Shown: one piece after another, positions 34,889 through 43,734 of the stretch
Layout: every line of letters begins with the position of its first letter
How positions within the stretch are numbered: position 1 is the stretch's first letter
From: Variovorax paradoxus NBRC 15149
Lineage (GTDB): Bacteria; Pseudomonadota; Gammaproteobacteria; Burkholderiales; Burkholderiaceae_C
Length of the DNA stretch: 64,000 bases
Reading direction: 5' to 3'
Assembly: GCF_001591365.1 (NCBI RefSeq)
Contig: NZ_BCUT01000001.1
Coordinates: forward strand, 496,001 to 560,000
Notes under the pieces: generated by a model
The model's database searches: none
The model's input: the letters and a program-made list of their open reading frames with translations, nothing else
Told to the model about the DNA's origin: nothing
Translations under genes and position numbers: made by a program

Positions 34889-37311
34889 CCGGCGTCCACC
34901 ACCAGCGCCCCGATCTCGCGCGCCGGATGCCGGTGCCTGGCGAGAGCCGCGACGAAGGCCTCGATGGTGGATTCGAAATTCTCCGCCGTGCCGCGCAGCA
35001 CGCCCGGGTCCGCGTCGCCCGACGGCAGGGTCTCCGGAATCTTCGCCTCGGCCAGCAGCGTGGCCGAGGCTCCGAGCGCGAGAATGGTCTTGCCGTGCTG
35101 GTACTGGTCCTTGATGAACTGCTCGGTATAGGCATGGGCGGAGAGAAGCTCCACGCCTTCGGCGCCATCGGGCAGCACCAGCGCATCGAACAGGAAGCCG
35201 GGTTCGTTTTCCATCGAAGCGTCGGCTTCCATCGTCTCGCCCTCGGCCGTGCGGAACGGTCCGATACGCGGTCCCACCAGGCGGCCGACGGCGCCTTCGG
35301 CCAGCAGCGCCGCCTGGATGGCGGCGATCTGCTCGCCCTGCACGCCGTCCGCCACCAGCAGCGCCACCTTGCGCGTGCGCACGGACCCATCGCCGGGCCG
35401 CGCCGTGAGCGACAGTGCGTGCGAATGCGTGACCTCCGGATTTACAGGCTGCGCAAGTGCGCGAGGCAGCGCAGGCGGCACCGGAATGCCGAGCCCGTCG
35501 GCCACCTGCTGCGCGAGCAGCGGCGATGCATTGACGAGGCTCGCCACCATGCGCTCGCGCACGGCAGGCACGGTGCACTTGGAGAGCTCGAAGCGGAACG
35601 CCGCCGCGATGTGGGCCTGCTCGGTGGGCGTCTGGCTTTCGAAGAAGAGCGTGGCCTGCGTGTAGTGGTCGGCAAACTTCTCGGGCTTGCCGCGCACCTT
35701 GTCCTGCTCCGCGCGCTGCGGAAAAGTCATGAAGCCGGCCGAAGCCCCGGCCTGGAACGGACAGCCGCCGCCCAGCGAGTTGGGCTCGTAGGCCGCACGG
35801 CCGCGGTGGATGGCCTGGCGGTGCATGCCGTCGCGCTGGTTGTTGTGCACCTGCGCCATCGGCGCGTTGATCGGCAGCTCATGGAAGTTCGGCCCGCCCA
35901 GGCGCGTGATCTGCGTGTCGACGTAGGAGTGGATGCGCCCGGCCAGCAGCGGGTCGTTGGTGAAGTCGATGCCCGGCACCACGTGCGCGGCGCAGAAGGC
36001 CACCTGCTCGGTCTCGGCAAAAAAATTGTCGGGATTGCGGTTGAGCACCAGGCGCCCCACGGGCGTGAGCGGCACCAGTTCCTCGGGCACGATCTTGGTG
36101 GCGTCGAGCACGTCGAAGCTGAAGGCCTCGGCCTCTTCCTCGGTGAAGATCTGCAGGCCGAGTTCCCATTCCGGAAACTCCCCGGCCTCGATGGCTTCCC
36201 ACAGGTCGCGGCGGTGGAAGTCGGGGTCGGCGCCCGAGATCTTCACGGCCTCGTCCCACATCAGTGAATGCGTTCCGAGCACCGGCGACCAGTGGAACTT
36301 GCAGAACACCGAATCGCCGGCCTCGTTCACGAGCCGGAAGGTGTGCACGCCAAAGCCCTGCATCATGCGGTAGCTGCGCGGAATGGCGCGATCGGACATG
36401 TGCCACATCAGCATGTGGGTCGACTCGGGCATGAGCGAGACGAAGTCCCAGAAGGTGTCGTGCGCGCTCGCGGCCTGCGGCATCTGGTGATGCGGCTCCG
36501 GCTTCACGGCGTGGACCAGGTCGGGAAACTTCATGGCGTCCTGGATGAAGAACACGGGCATGTTGTTGCCCACCAGGTCCCAGTTGCCTTCGTCCGTGTA
36601 GAACTTGACGGCAAAGCCGCGCACGTCGCGCGCCGTGTCCTTGGAGCCGCGCTCGCCGGCCACGGTGGAAAAGCGCACGAACACCGGCGTGATCTTTCCG
36701 CCTTCGCGCAGCGGCGCCGCCTTGGTGAACTGCGGGATGCCTTCGTAGCATTCGAAGTAGCCGTGGGCGCCCGAACCGCGCGCATGCACGATGCGCTCGG
36801 GAATGCGCTCGTGGTCGAAGTGGGTGATCTTCTCGCGCAGGATGAAGTCTTCGAGCAGCGCGGGGCCGCGCAGGCCGGCCTTGAGCGAATTCTGGTTGTC
36901 CGCGATGGGCACGCCCTGGTTGGTGGTGAGCCGCTGGCCGCCAGAGTCGACGCGCACCCGGTCCAGCGATTCGATGGTGGCATTCAGGCCCGGCATGGCC
37001 ATGCCGCCGGCCTTCTCCGAGTTGATCTCTTCGGACAAGGTGCTGGCCGTTGCCGCGGACGACAGCGGCTGCACGGTCTGGCCGGCGGGCGGGCGCAGCG
37101 CGTTGTCCATGCCGTGCTCCAACGGCTTGTTCGCATTGAAAGGCATGCCTGCGGCCAGCGCCTGCGCATGCGCGGCTTTTTGCGAGGGCGGATCGGGCGG
37201 CGGCCCCCCCGGCAGGTGCGCGGCGCCGCTGTCGGTGTTGCGGGCGGCCGCCGCTGCGCTGGTGGCGGCGCTGCCGGATTCGGGAGGAGAAGGTGTTCTG
37301 GAAGGCGGCAT
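34885..37311 (-). CDS. katE: large-subunit catalase (HPII type)
   Basis: An 808-residue monofunctional catalase of the large-subunit clade. The heme core starts near residue 125; [15 protein letters not shown] contains the active-site His, [17 protein letters not shown] the distal Asn, and [14 protein letters not shown] the heme-ligating Tyr. The last 140 residues (from [18 protein letters not shown]) form the DJ-1/PfpI-like C-terminal domain of HPII. The N-terminal 60 residues are a Pro/Ser/Ala-rich extension. ATG at 37311 has GGAG five bases upstream. Its gene order with a hemerythrin-like gene and a small protein suggests a peroxide or oxygen stress operon. Confidence 0.93.
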   Translation of the reverse strand: MPPSRTPSPPESGSAATSAAAAARNTDSGAAHLPGGPPPDPPSQKAAHAQALAAGMPFNANKPLEHGMDNALRPPAGQTVQPLSSAATASTLSEEINSEKAGGMAMPGLNATIESLDRVRVDSGGQRLTTNQGVPIADNQNSLKAGLRGPALLEDFILREKITHFDHERIPERIVHARGSGAHGYFECYEGIPQFTKAAPLREGGKITPVFVRFSTVAGERGSKDTARDVRGFAVKFYTDEGNWDLVGNNMPVFFIQDAMKFPDLVHAVKPEPHHQMPQAASAHDTFWDFVSLMPESTHMLMWHMSDRAIPRSYRMMQGFGVHTFRLVNEAGDSVFCKFHWSPVLGTHSLMWDEAVKISGADPDFHRRDLWEAIEAGEFPEWELGLQIFTEEEAEAFSFDVLDATKIVPEELVPLTPVGRLVLNRNPDNFFAETEQVAFCAAHVVPGIDFTNDPLLAGRIHSYVDTQITRLGGPNFHELPINAPMAQVHNNQRDGMHRQAIHRGRAAYEPNSLGGGCPFQAGASAGFMTFPQRAEQDKVRGKPEKFADHYTQATLFFESQTPTEQAHIAAAFRFELSKCTVPAVRERMVASLVNASPLLAQQVADGLGIPVPPALPRALAQPVNPEVTHSHALSLTARPGDGSVRTRKVALLVADGVQGEQIAAIQAALLAEGAVGRLVGPRIGPFRTAEGETMEADASMENEPGFLFDALVLPDGAEGVELLSAHAYTEQFIKDQYQHGKTILALGASATLLAEAKIPETLPSGDADPGVLRGTAENFESTIEAFVAALARHRHPAREIGALVVDAG

Positions 37312-37345
37312 TGAAACTCCGTTCGATGGGATGGCGGGGCAGGGT

Positions 37346-37537
37346 TCAGCGGGGCGCGCGCTCGCGCGGCACCTTGCCCTCGGCCGCGAGCTGCAGCACG
37401 CCCTCGGCAAACTTCATGAGTTCGTCCGAGAGCGGCGCGCCCGGCGCGAGAACGCCCACGCGCTCGGCCAGGGCCTGGAATGCGGCGCGCGGTGACTCGG
37501 GCGCGGCAGGCACGGGAATGTTGCTGTCTTCGGGCAT
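37346..37537 (-). CDS. small hypothetical protein
   Basis: A 63-residue acidic, probably helical protein (RAAFQALAERVGVL, then DELMKFAEGVLQLAAEGK) without signal peptide or membrane segment. AGAGG precedes the ATG by seven bases. It lies between the hemerythrin-like gene and katE in the same direction, with 21 and 34 bp spacing. Function unknown. Confidence 0.6.
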   Translation of the reverse strand: MPEDSNIPVPAAPESPRAAFQALAERVGVLAPGAPLSDELMKFAEGVLQLAAEGKVPRERAPR

Positions 37538-37558
37538 GGGACGGCCTCTGCTGGTGCC

Positions 37559-38167
37559 TCAGGTGCGCGCGTGGTGCGCGTGGGGCCAGCGCAGATGGCC
37601 GGAACGCCGCGCGAGCAGCAGCCCGGCCGCAGCCAGCCCGACCATCGCAATGGCGGCCGTGTTGCCGGATGCCGCACGGCCCATGTCGAGCGCGATCTCG
37701 CCGGTGCGCGGCCCGGCAAGCTGCAGCCGGCGCTTGGTCATCTGCGCGCCCAGCTCGCCGAGCCGGTCGGGCAGCAGCTTCTCGGCGGTCGGCAGCAGGA
37801 TGGTTTCCTCGTCGGCCACGTGGTGCATCACGTCGCGCATCAGCGCCGAGAGGGTTTCGTCATAGTCGCGCGCTTCGGGCTCCATGGCGCGAAGCAGGCC
37901 GATGAGGCGGCGCATCTCGGAATGCTCCTCGAGCGCCTTGGTGATGCGTTCGTCGTCCTCGCAGACCTTGCGCATCTCGGGATAGAAGATTTCTTCCTCG
38001 AGCTGCGCATGGATCTCGAGCGCGGTGCAGATGGTGTTGACCAGCCCTTTCTTCACCCGTTCCGGCGCGCCGGCCTTGTACTGGTGGAAGGTGGAGAGCA
38101 CGTGCGTGTGGTCCAGGCGAATCATGTTGGTCGCCGTGGGAAAGAGCCGGGAGACGATGTTGGTCAT
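37559..38167 (-). CDS. hemerythrin-domain protein with C-terminal membrane segment
   Basis: A 202-residue protein with the HHE cation-binding pattern: LDHTHVLSTFHQYK, HAQLEEEIFYPEM, LEEHSEMRRLIG and MHHVADEETILLP give the His/Glu ligands of a di-iron centre. A C-terminal hydrophobic stretch (TAAIAMVGLAAAGLLLA) probably anchors it to the membrane. Such proteins handle oxygen, NO or iron. ATG with GGAG seven bases upstream. First gene of the apparent operon with the small protein and katE. Confidence 0.83.
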   Translation of the reverse strand: MTNIVSRLFPTATNMIRLDHTHVLSTFHQYKAGAPERVKKGLVNTICTALEIHAQLEEEIFYPEMRKVCEDDERITKALEEHSEMRRLIGLLRAMEPEARDYDETLSALMRDVMHHVADEETILLPTAEKLLPDRLGELGAQMTKRRLQLAGPRTGEIALDMGRAASGNTAAIAMVGLAAAGLLLARRSGHLRWPHAHHART

Positions 38168-38182
38168 GTGGAACTCCAGGGT

Positions 38183-38265
38183 AGGACGCCCCCCGAAGCG
38201 CCTGCGGCGCCTCCCCCCACTGGGGGACGCACCCGGTGGCCCGGCGGAGCCGGTTCCACGGGTGC
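38183..38265. repeat. GC-rich intergenic hairpin element
   Basis: Between the two hemerythrin-like genes lies a block of nested G+C inverted repeats: GCGCCTGCGGCGC, CCCCCCACTGGGGG, and CCCGGTGGCCCGG followed by a degenerate GCACCC/GGGTGC pair. Its composition is like dispersed intergenic elements of Comamonadaceae. It has no T-run. Confidence 0.5.
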
Positions 38266-38303
38266 GCTGGACTGGGTCGTCGGGTGTTGTGTGCGGCGCC
38301 CGG

Positions 38304-38798
38304 TCAGGCGGCGGCGGTGAGCTCTTCCATGAGCTCTTCCTTGCGCGCGGCGAGCTGCTCGCGCATGGCCACCAGGTCGAGCCCCCTGGCGGCGCGTGCC
38401 TTGACGAAGATCTCGTTGCGCTCTTCCTTCACGTGGTGGTCGATGTATTCGCCGAGCACGATGACCTTGGCATCGAACTTGTCGTCCACCTCGGTCGCGG
38501 CTTCGATCTGCGCGATCAGCTCCTTGGCGCTGGTGTGCTCGACCTCGGCTTCGTCCAGAAGATCGGTTTCGCTGATCGCCTCGCGCACGGCCGGGTAGAA
38601 GATCTCTTCCTCGATCTGGGCATGGACGGTCAGCTCGGTGCAGATCTGGTTGGCGAGTTCGCGCTTCTTCTGCTGCACGTCGGCGGCGCGCGAATGGGTC
38701 AGTTCCTCGTACGCCTTGAACATCTTCTTGACGTTGCGGTGGTCGGTATCGAGAAGGCTGCATGCATCGGGTGCTGCGCGCTTGGTGGAGTTGGGCAT
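38304..38798 (-). CDS. hemerythrin-domain protein
   Basis: A 164-residue soluble HHE-type protein: LLDTDHRNVKKMFKAYEE, HAQIEEEIFYPAV, VEHTSAKELIAQ and YIDHHVKEERNEIF provide a His/Glu set for a di-iron or similar centre. It is related to the hemerythrin-like gene downstream but lacks its membrane tail. Start ATG at 38798; the longer frame is not coding-like. Function probably oxygen or iron handling under stress. Confidence 0.82.
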   Translation of the reverse strand: MPNSTKRAAPDACSLLDTDHRNVKKMFKAYEELTHSRAADVQQKKRELANQICTELTVHAQIEEEIFYPAVREAISETDLLDEAEVEHTSAKELIAQIEAATEVDDKFDAKVIVLGEYIDHHVKEERNEIFVKARAARGLDLVAMREQLAARKEELMEELTAAA

Positions 38799-38875
38799 CG
38801 TGGGCTCCGGTTGGGTTGATGGAAGCCGAACGATGAAAGGGCTGCCGGCGCCGCGGCGTAGGAAAGCTCCCTGAG

Positions 38876-38930
38876 TGCGCGTAGCAAGGCGCACTACTCG
38901 TGCTGCGCGTAGCAAGGCGCACTACTCGTG
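38876..38930. repeat. two tandem 27-bp direct repeats
   Basis: Two identical 27-bp units (38876-38902 and 38904-38930, one base apart), each beginning TGCGCGTAGCAAGGCGCACT. The second copy covers the stop codon and last codons of the membrane-protein gene, the first lies directly behind it. Each unit has an internal palindrome, GCGC-GTAGCAAG-GCGC. Confidence 0.85.
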
Positions 38931-39425
38931 CGCGTTGCCGCGCTGGGCCAGCAGGCAGCCGGCCGCCAGCCCCAGGGCAAAGAGGCCGTAGACCGCCCCC
39001 AGGGAGCGCTTCGAAAGGTGGTGCTCGAAGCCCGGCCTGAGCCGGTGCGGCGTGATCGTGTAGTCCACCGCGCAGGCCAGCGCGGTGGCGGCGCCGGCGC
39101 TCGCGAGCGCCGCGGGAGCCGACTGCGCGGGATGCCGGCTGGCATGCAGCCAGCCATAGATCAGCGCCCAGAAGATGGCGCTCGCATGGTGCGTGGCATA
39201 GCCGAGCGCGGTGTGCTTCAGCGTGGGGCCGCGCACATCGAAGGCCCGGTCGCCCCAGAGCCAGTGGCTGGTGGCATTGGTCGGCGCCACCAGGCTGCCG
39301 GCCTCGCGGCGGCCGCACAGCATCAGCGCGGCGGTGGAGGCGAAGCTTGCAAGGGTTCCCGCGACGAGGCCGGTCCGCAGCGTCGAGCGTTGCCTTTCGC
39401 TCAGGGTCAGGGCGGGGGTTTGCAT
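38922..39425 (-). CDS. integral membrane protein, hypothetical
   Basis: A 167-residue protein with about four hydrophobic segments (LVAGTLASFASTAALMLCG, SAIFWALIYGWLHA, ALASAGAATALACAVDYTI and LGAVYGLFALGLAAGCLLA). A pattern HHAS...YGWLH and PHRLRPGFEHHLSKRS is conserved-looking but not known to me. Function unknown. The stop codon lies inside a tandem 27-bp repeat, so the C-terminal end may have been altered by the duplication. Confidence 0.65.
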   Translation of the reverse strand: MQTPALTLSERQRSTLRTGLVAGTLASFASTAALMLCGRREAGSLVAPTNATSHWLWGDRAFDVRGPTLKHTALGYATHHASAIFWALIYGWLHASRHPAQSAPAALASAGAATALACAVDYTITPHRLRPGFEHHLSKRSLGAVYGLFALGLAAGCLLAQRGNAHE

Positions 39426-39440
39426 AGGAAACCTGTCTTT

Positions 39441-40220
39441 CTATGCGGGACTCGCGGAGACGGGCCGCGTCATGGTGCCGGTCGCCCGGGCGCCCAGCGT
39501 CATCTCCGTCATCCAGGAGACGAGGAGTTGTCCATAGGCTTGGCGGTGCGCCTGCTTCGACAGCGCATGGTCGGCCCCCGAAATGACGCGGTAGGTCGCG
39601 GAGCGCACGCGCTTGAAGGCACCCAGGTAGTTCTCGATGACCGGGTGCGGCACGATCTGGTCGTGCTCCGATTCCACGATCAGCACGTCGCCCGTGAAGG
39701 CCTCGCAGGCCGCGAGCGCCCGGTTGTCGCGCGGGCCCACCAGGGTGCGGCGGTAGGCCACGAGGTCGGGCCGGCTCAGCTGGCCCTTGGGCGCGAGCCA
39801 CTCGCGGTCGCGGTAGAGCGCCGGCGCCCGCAGCGCGAGCCAGCGCACCGGCCGCATGGTGCTGACCAGCGCCGCCAGGTAGCCGCCGTAGCTGCTGCCG
39901 ACGATGGCAATGGCCTGCGGGTCGACGGTGGGGTGGCTGATGAGCGTGTCGTAGGCCGCGAGCACGTCGCGCAGGTTGTCCTCGCGCGTGACCTCCTGGC
40001 GCAGCGAGGCATGGCGCGCATGGCCGCGCAGGTCGAAGGTGAGGCAGACGCAGCCGAGCGCGGCAATCTCGTGCGCGCGCGCGATGTACTGCTCCTGGCT
40101 GCCATCCCAGCCATGGACCAGGAGAACGCCGGGCACCATCGTGGAGGCGGCAACCAGCGTTCCGGCAATGTGCTGGCCGTCTACGGATATGTCTATGAAG
40201 TTATGTCGTGTCGCTGTCAT
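39441..40220 (-). CDS. alpha/beta hydrolase
   Basis: A 259-residue serine hydrolase: oxyanion region VLLVHGWDGSQEQY, nucleophile elbow IVGSSYGGYLAAL, Asp in VIVESEHDQIVPH-type loop (LIVESEHDQIVPHPV) and His in ISGADHALSKQAH. Probably a prolyl oligopeptidase- or dienelactone hydrolase-like esterase. The ATG at 40220 lies 20 bp inside the end of the DUF3182 gene, so the two overlap and are co-transcribed. Confidence 0.85.
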   Translation of the reverse strand: MTATRHNFIDISVDGQHIAGTLVAASTMVPGVLLVHGWDGSQEQYIARAHEIAALGCVCLTFDLRGHARHASLRQEVTREDNLRDVLAAYDTLISHPTVDPQAIAIVGSSYGGYLAALVSTMRPVRWLALRAPALYRDREWLAPKGQLSRPDLVAYRRTLVGPRDNRALAACEAFTGDVLIVESEHDQIVPHPVIENYLGAFKRVRSATYRVISGADHALSKQAHRQAYGQLLVSWMTEMTLGARATGTMTRPVSASPA

Positions 40221-41373
40221 ATGGCTGGAACAATGCGTATTTGGCGAGCGGCCCGATCTGCGAGTCGACGCCGCGGTAGTGCACCGTTGCGCCCGCCGGG
40301 ATCGCCGGCGCCTCACCATACGCCTCGAAGCAGGAGATGCGCACGCGCTCGAGCGCCGGGTCGCGCCAGAAGCATTCGAGCGCGACCATTTCGGCCCCGG
40401 TGGCGCCGCCCACGCGCCACGACTGCTCGAGCACGCCCGAGCGCCAGGCGCCGTCCGCGCCCAGGCCCTGCGCCACGTCGTAGTTCACGCGCGACGCAAA
40501 GAAGCCCGGGTAGCACTCGATCACCGCATGGTGGTAGCGCCGCGCCTGCTCGATCGCCAGGCAAAGCGCCGGCGGCGGGCTGGTGATGGCCAGCAGCGCA
40601 TCGAAGTTGCCGCGCACGAGCGTCAGGTCGGAGCCGCCGTAGACGTTCTGGCCGGTGTTGTCGAGCGTCATCCGCTGGCGGCCGAAGTAGCTCACGATCA
40701 TCTGGTCGACCAGCACCTGCCCGACGCTGTAGGTTTCCGGCTTGGCGAGGTTCTCTTCGAGCACCACGCCGTGCAGCGCGATCTCGCTCTCGTCCATGGC
40801 CGCGAGGCAGCGGTCCAGGGCTTCGGCATCGGCGGCCATCGCCTGGCCGCGCCCGCCGGTGGCGCACACCGGCTTGATGCGCACCGCGCCGCTTTCCAGC
40901 AGGTGGCGCCCGGCCCATCGCGCGTCCTCGACCGAGAACGCCGAAAAGCCGCCGAGCACCGCCTGCGACACGGCGGGGGCGAAGGCCGGCTCCCATCCCT
41001 CGGGACAGGCCGCCGCCCTGCCCACCAGCGGGTGCGTGATCGCCTTGGTGGCAACGAAGGGGTGCGGAACCACGCCGCCGAACAGGTCGTGCAGCGTCGA
41101 GATGCCGAGCGAGCGCGCAAGCTGCGTGCTGGCGATGGTGTCGCTCGGCACGAAGTACAGCGGCGTGCTCTCGTGGGCGCGCGAGGCGTCGTATTCGCCC
41201 GCGTAGCGGAACTGCTTCAGCGCTGCGAGCCGCTGCGCGAAATTGCTGCGCGTGGCCCGTTCGTGATCGCTGCCGTAGGCCTGCGGGTCCGCGCTCCAGA
41301 CCACGACGCTGCCGCCGGTGCTCTTGAGGACCGTGTCCACGAGGGCGACTCCGGAGCTGAAAAGGGTGTCCAT
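40201..41373 (-). CDS. DUF3182 family protein
   Basis: A 390-residue protein of the DUF3182 family, common in stress-type clusters of Burkholderiales and of unknown function. It resembles a distant ATP-grasp-like enzyme: IKPVCATGGRGQAMA looks like a nucleotide-binding loop, and GVVLEENLAKPETYSVGQV with VIECYPGFFASRVNYDVAQG may be catalytic. Followed and overlapped by the alpha/beta hydrolase gene. No ribosome-binding site is evident; the 29-residue frame just upstream could provide coupling. Confidence 0.75.
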   Translation of the reverse strand: MDTLFSSGVALVDTVLKSTGGSVVVWSADPQAYGSDHERATRSNFAQRLAALKQFRYAGEYDASRAHESTPLYFVPSDTIASTQLARSLGISTLHDLFGGVVPHPFVATKAITHPLVGRAAACPEGWEPAFAPAVSQAVLGGFSAFSVEDARWAGRHLLESGAVRIKPVCATGGRGQAMAADAEALDRCLAAMDESEIALHGVVLEENLAKPETYSVGQVLVDQMIVSYFGRQRMTLDNTGQNVYGGSDLTLVRGNFDALLAITSPPPALCLAIEQARRYHHAVIECYPGFFASRVNYDVAQGLGADGAWRSGVLEQSWRVGGATGAEMVALECFWRDPALERVRISCFEAYGEAPAIPAGATVHYRGVDSQIGPLAKYALFQPYDSDTT

Positions 41374-41388
41374 GGCATGGGCCCGGGC

Positions 41389-41478
41389 TTAGCGGTGCGC
41401 CTCCGGGCAGATGCCGGAGGAAGCGCCGGTGACAAGGGCAACAAGGGCAAGAGGCCGGGTGAAAGCGGATCTGTTCAT
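41389..41478 (-). pseudogene. short-chain dehydrogenase remnant (N-terminal 29 codons)
   Basis: A 29-codon frame with a good ribosome-binding site (AAGGAG) encodes TRPLALVALVTGASSGI, the start of a short-chain dehydrogenase (TGxxxGI nucleotide-binding turn), then breaks into unrelated residues and a stop. LVALV looks like a short internal duplication. The rest of the dehydrogenase is absent; DUF3182 begins 15 bp later. It may now serve only as a leader that couples translation to DUF3182. Confidence 0.5.
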
Positions 41479-41760
41479 CGGGAAAACTCCTTGTGAACGG
41501 TTGGCTGGGTGCATGGGGGCAATCCGTGCATCTCGATGAGGCCGGTTCCTACAGAAGGCTCTCCTGCACGGGCCTAGCTTGTGGCTTCTTTGCAGCAGGC
41601 CCAGGGCGGGCGTCGTCCTCGCGCCGATGGTCGGACAGGTTTCGGCCCGGCGGGGCGGGATAACGCGCGTCGTTGTGAAAGAGGCCTCCTACGCGGCCTC
41701 TGCCAAACCGCCCTTCTTTCCTCGGGCGCATACTCCCATTCGCCACAACCGAGGACGAAC

Positions 41761-41961
41761 ATGCCCGCTCCTTCCAACCCGGAGTCCCGTGCGCTTGCCA
41801 AGCTGGCCTGGGAGGCCGCCTGGGAACGGCTGGGCAATGCGCTGCAGCCGCCGGCCGGCTATCCGCCGGCCACGCCGGAGCAATTGGCCGAGTGCTTCGA
41901 GGTCGCGCAAGCACGGCTCGACGAAGTGCGCGCGGCGTTCGGCGTGCCGCAAGGCCGTTGA
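41761..41961 (+). CDS. small hypothetical protein
   Basis: A 66-residue helical protein (SRALAKLAWEAAWERLGNAL, then TPEQLAECFEVAQARLDEVR) with no signal peptide. GAGGACGAAC precedes the ATG, giving a fair ribosome-binding site. A TCCTAC motif lies 69 bp upstream. Function unknown. Confidence 0.6.
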   Translation: MPAPSNPESRALAKLAWEAAWERLGNALQPPAGYPPATPEQLAECFEVAQARLDEVRAAFGVPQGR

Positions 41962-42070
41962 GCGGCGGCGACCCCGGCCGGCCCTGACCGGCGCGCGTGG
42001 TGGCGACTTTCGCAGCCATGCGGGCCTTTCCTACGGCTGCGGCGCCGCCCATTTGGAATGGTGGGGCGCC

Positions 42071-42679
42071 ATGGCGCCTCCCCGCTCGCACTCGCAGCCC
42101 CCCGCCCTCGCACCGGCTCCCGCCGCGGGCCACACGGCCCTCCTGATCATCGACATGATCAGTTGCTGGGACTTTCCCGATGCCGAAAAGCTGTTGCCCG
42201 GCGCGCATTTCATTGCGGGGCGCATCGCAGCGCTGAAGGCGCGCTGCACGCGCGCCGGGGTGCCCGCCATCTACGTCAACGACAACCGCGGGCGCTGGCG
42301 CTCGGACTTTCCCAAGCTGGTGGAACTGTCGCTGGCCTCTGGAGGCGCCGGTGCCGAGATCACCTCGACGCTGCTGCCCGAGGAAACGGACTACTTCGTG
42401 CTCAAGCCCAAGCAGTCCGCTTTCTTCGCGACGCCGCTCGAGCTGCTGCTCGCCTATCTCAAGGCCACGCGGCTGATCGTGACCGGCGTGGCCAGCGACC
42501 AGTGCATCTGGGCCACCGTGGCCGACGCGGGCATGCGCGACCTCGAGGCCGTCGTTCCGCGCGATTGCGTCGCCTCGCAGACGAGCGCACGCAATGAGCG
42601 CTTCCTGCGCCAGGCGCAAGAGGCGCTGCGCGTCTCCACCACGCCCGGGGCGCGCATCCGCCTGCCTGCGAAGCGCTGA
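42071..42679 (+). CDS. isochorismatase-like cysteine hydrolase
   Basis: A 202-residue hydrolase of the isochorismatase/nicotinamidase fold. Catalytic triad residues are visible as Asp in LLIIDMISCW, Lys in YFVLKPKQSAFF and Cys in TGVASDQCIW (nucleophile). Metal or substrate residues follow in GMRDLEAVVPRDCVASQ. Substrate unknown, likely an amide or ring-strained compound. The ATG at 42071 begins a Pro-rich leader; a TCCTAC motif is 37 bp upstream. Confidence 0.83.
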   Translation: MAPPRSHSQPPALAPAPAAGHTALLIIDMISCWDFPDAEKLLPGAHFIAGRIAALKARCTRAGVPAIYVNDNRGRWRSDFPKLVELSLASGGAGAEITSTLLPEETDYFVLKPKQSAFFATPLELLLAYLKATRLIVTGVASDQCIWATVADAGMRDLEAVVPRDCVASQTSARNERFLRQAQEALRVSTTPGARIRLPAKR

Positions 42680-42730
42680 TGCGTGCACACGCCGTTGGCA
42701 GACAAACAGAGAACCCGCGCCGCGCCGGAC

Positions 42731-43204
42731 CTACGAGGAGCCCCCGCCGGTGGGTCCGCTGGCCGCGGACTGCCCCGAGCGGTCGGGCTCGGCCGGCTGG
42801 GAGATGATGTTGAGCGTGTCGCCGGCCTTGCCGATGTCGCCCTTGGCGGCGGTGTCGCCCAGCGACAGCATGCCCACCAGCCTGCGGCCGCGGTCCACCA
42901 CCGGCATGCGCCGCACCTGGTAGCCGGCCATCTCGTCCATCACGGTTTCGACGTTGTCGTTCTCGCTGCACCACTTGACGTCCTTCGACATCACCTCGGA
43001 CAGCGCGGTGTCCAGCGGGCGCGTCTGCGCGACCACGCGAAGCACGATGTCGCGGTCGGTCACCATGCCCAGCAGCCGCTGGCCGTCGCACACGGGAATG
43101 GCGCCGATGTCCAGCTCGTCCATGGCCTGGGCGGCCAGCGCCACCGTGTCGGACGGCGACAGGGTCCGCACGCCGCGGGTCATCAGTTCGGATACGCGTG
43201 TCAT
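42731..43204 (-). CDS. CBS domain-pair protein
   Basis: A 157-residue protein with two CBS motifs (residues 8-60: MTRGVRTLSPSDTVALAAQA and IGAIPVCDGQRLLGMVTDRD; residues 72-125: MSKDVKWCSENDNVETVM and RRMPVVDRGRRLVGMLSLGD). A CBS pair normally senses adenine nucleotides. The last 30 residues are disordered, Ser/Gly-rich. No catalytic domain is attached. Part of the stress-type cluster. Confidence 0.88.
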   Translation of the reverse strand: MTRVSELMTRGVRTLSPSDTVALAAQAMDELDIGAIPVCDGQRLLGMVTDRDIVLRVVAQTRPLDTALSEVMSKDVKWCSENDNVETVMDEMAGYQVRRMPVVDRGRRLVGMLSLGDTAAKGDIGKAGDTLNIISQPAEPDRSGQSAASGPTGGGSS

Positions 43205-43224
43205 TGCCTGCCTTCGTTCGGGGG

Positions 43225-43539
43225 TCAGCCGCTGCGCCGCTCGGCGTTGCGCTTGCGCGTGGCCGCAGCCTTCTTGGCCGAGGCCGAGCGTTCGGCGGCC
43301 GTACGGGACGCCGCCGCGGCGCCGCCCTTGTGGCCGCCGGTGCGCGAGGGCGCGTGGTTCTCCGCCTTGCCGCGGCCGCTGCCGCTCTTCTTGCCGCCGC
43401 CGGTCTCGGCATTGACGGTGGCCCAGGCACGCCTTTCGGCTTCGCCCTTGCCCACGCCGCGATGCTCGTAGCCTTCCTCGATGTGCTCGGCCTTGCGTTT
43501 CTGCTTGTCCGTATAGGACGACTTGTCACCTCTTGGCAT
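43225..43539 (-). CDS. plasmid stabilisation-like, basic low-complexity protein
   Basis: A 104-residue very basic protein starting MPRGDKSSYTDKQKRKAEHI, with GYEHRGVGKGEAERRAWATV and an Ala/Arg/Lys-rich tail (SAKKAAATRKRNAERRSG). This family is usually annotated as plasmid stabilisation protein, but it is chromosomal here and looks nucleic acid-binding. AGGAG is six bases before the ATG. It precedes the CBS gene by 20 bp and may share its transcript. Confidence 0.75.
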   Translation of the reverse strand: MPRGDKSSYTDKQKRKAEHIEEGYEHRGVGKGEAERRAWATVNAETGGGKKSGSGRGKAENHAPSRTGGHKGGAAAASRTAAERSASAKKAAATRKRNAERRSG

Positions 43540-43734
43540 TGAACTCTCCTGGAGGATGAAGAAGCCTTCATGCTGCGCCCCTGGTCTTCATTGCGGGTCG
43601 GAAGACGCAGGCCTTGCGCGTGGGAGCAGTCTGTCGGCGGCGCAGTGCACGCGGCCCTTGTGGGATTGCACCGACGGTGCCTGGGGCCGATTGCACGACA
43701 GCCCGCCGCGCGCGAGGCGCGGAGTATCCGTGCG

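Noticed and set aside
43225-43539. Plasmid origin of the region because of a plasmid stabilisation-like gene
   Set aside because: This family is common on chromosomes of the group, and no replication or transfer gene is present.
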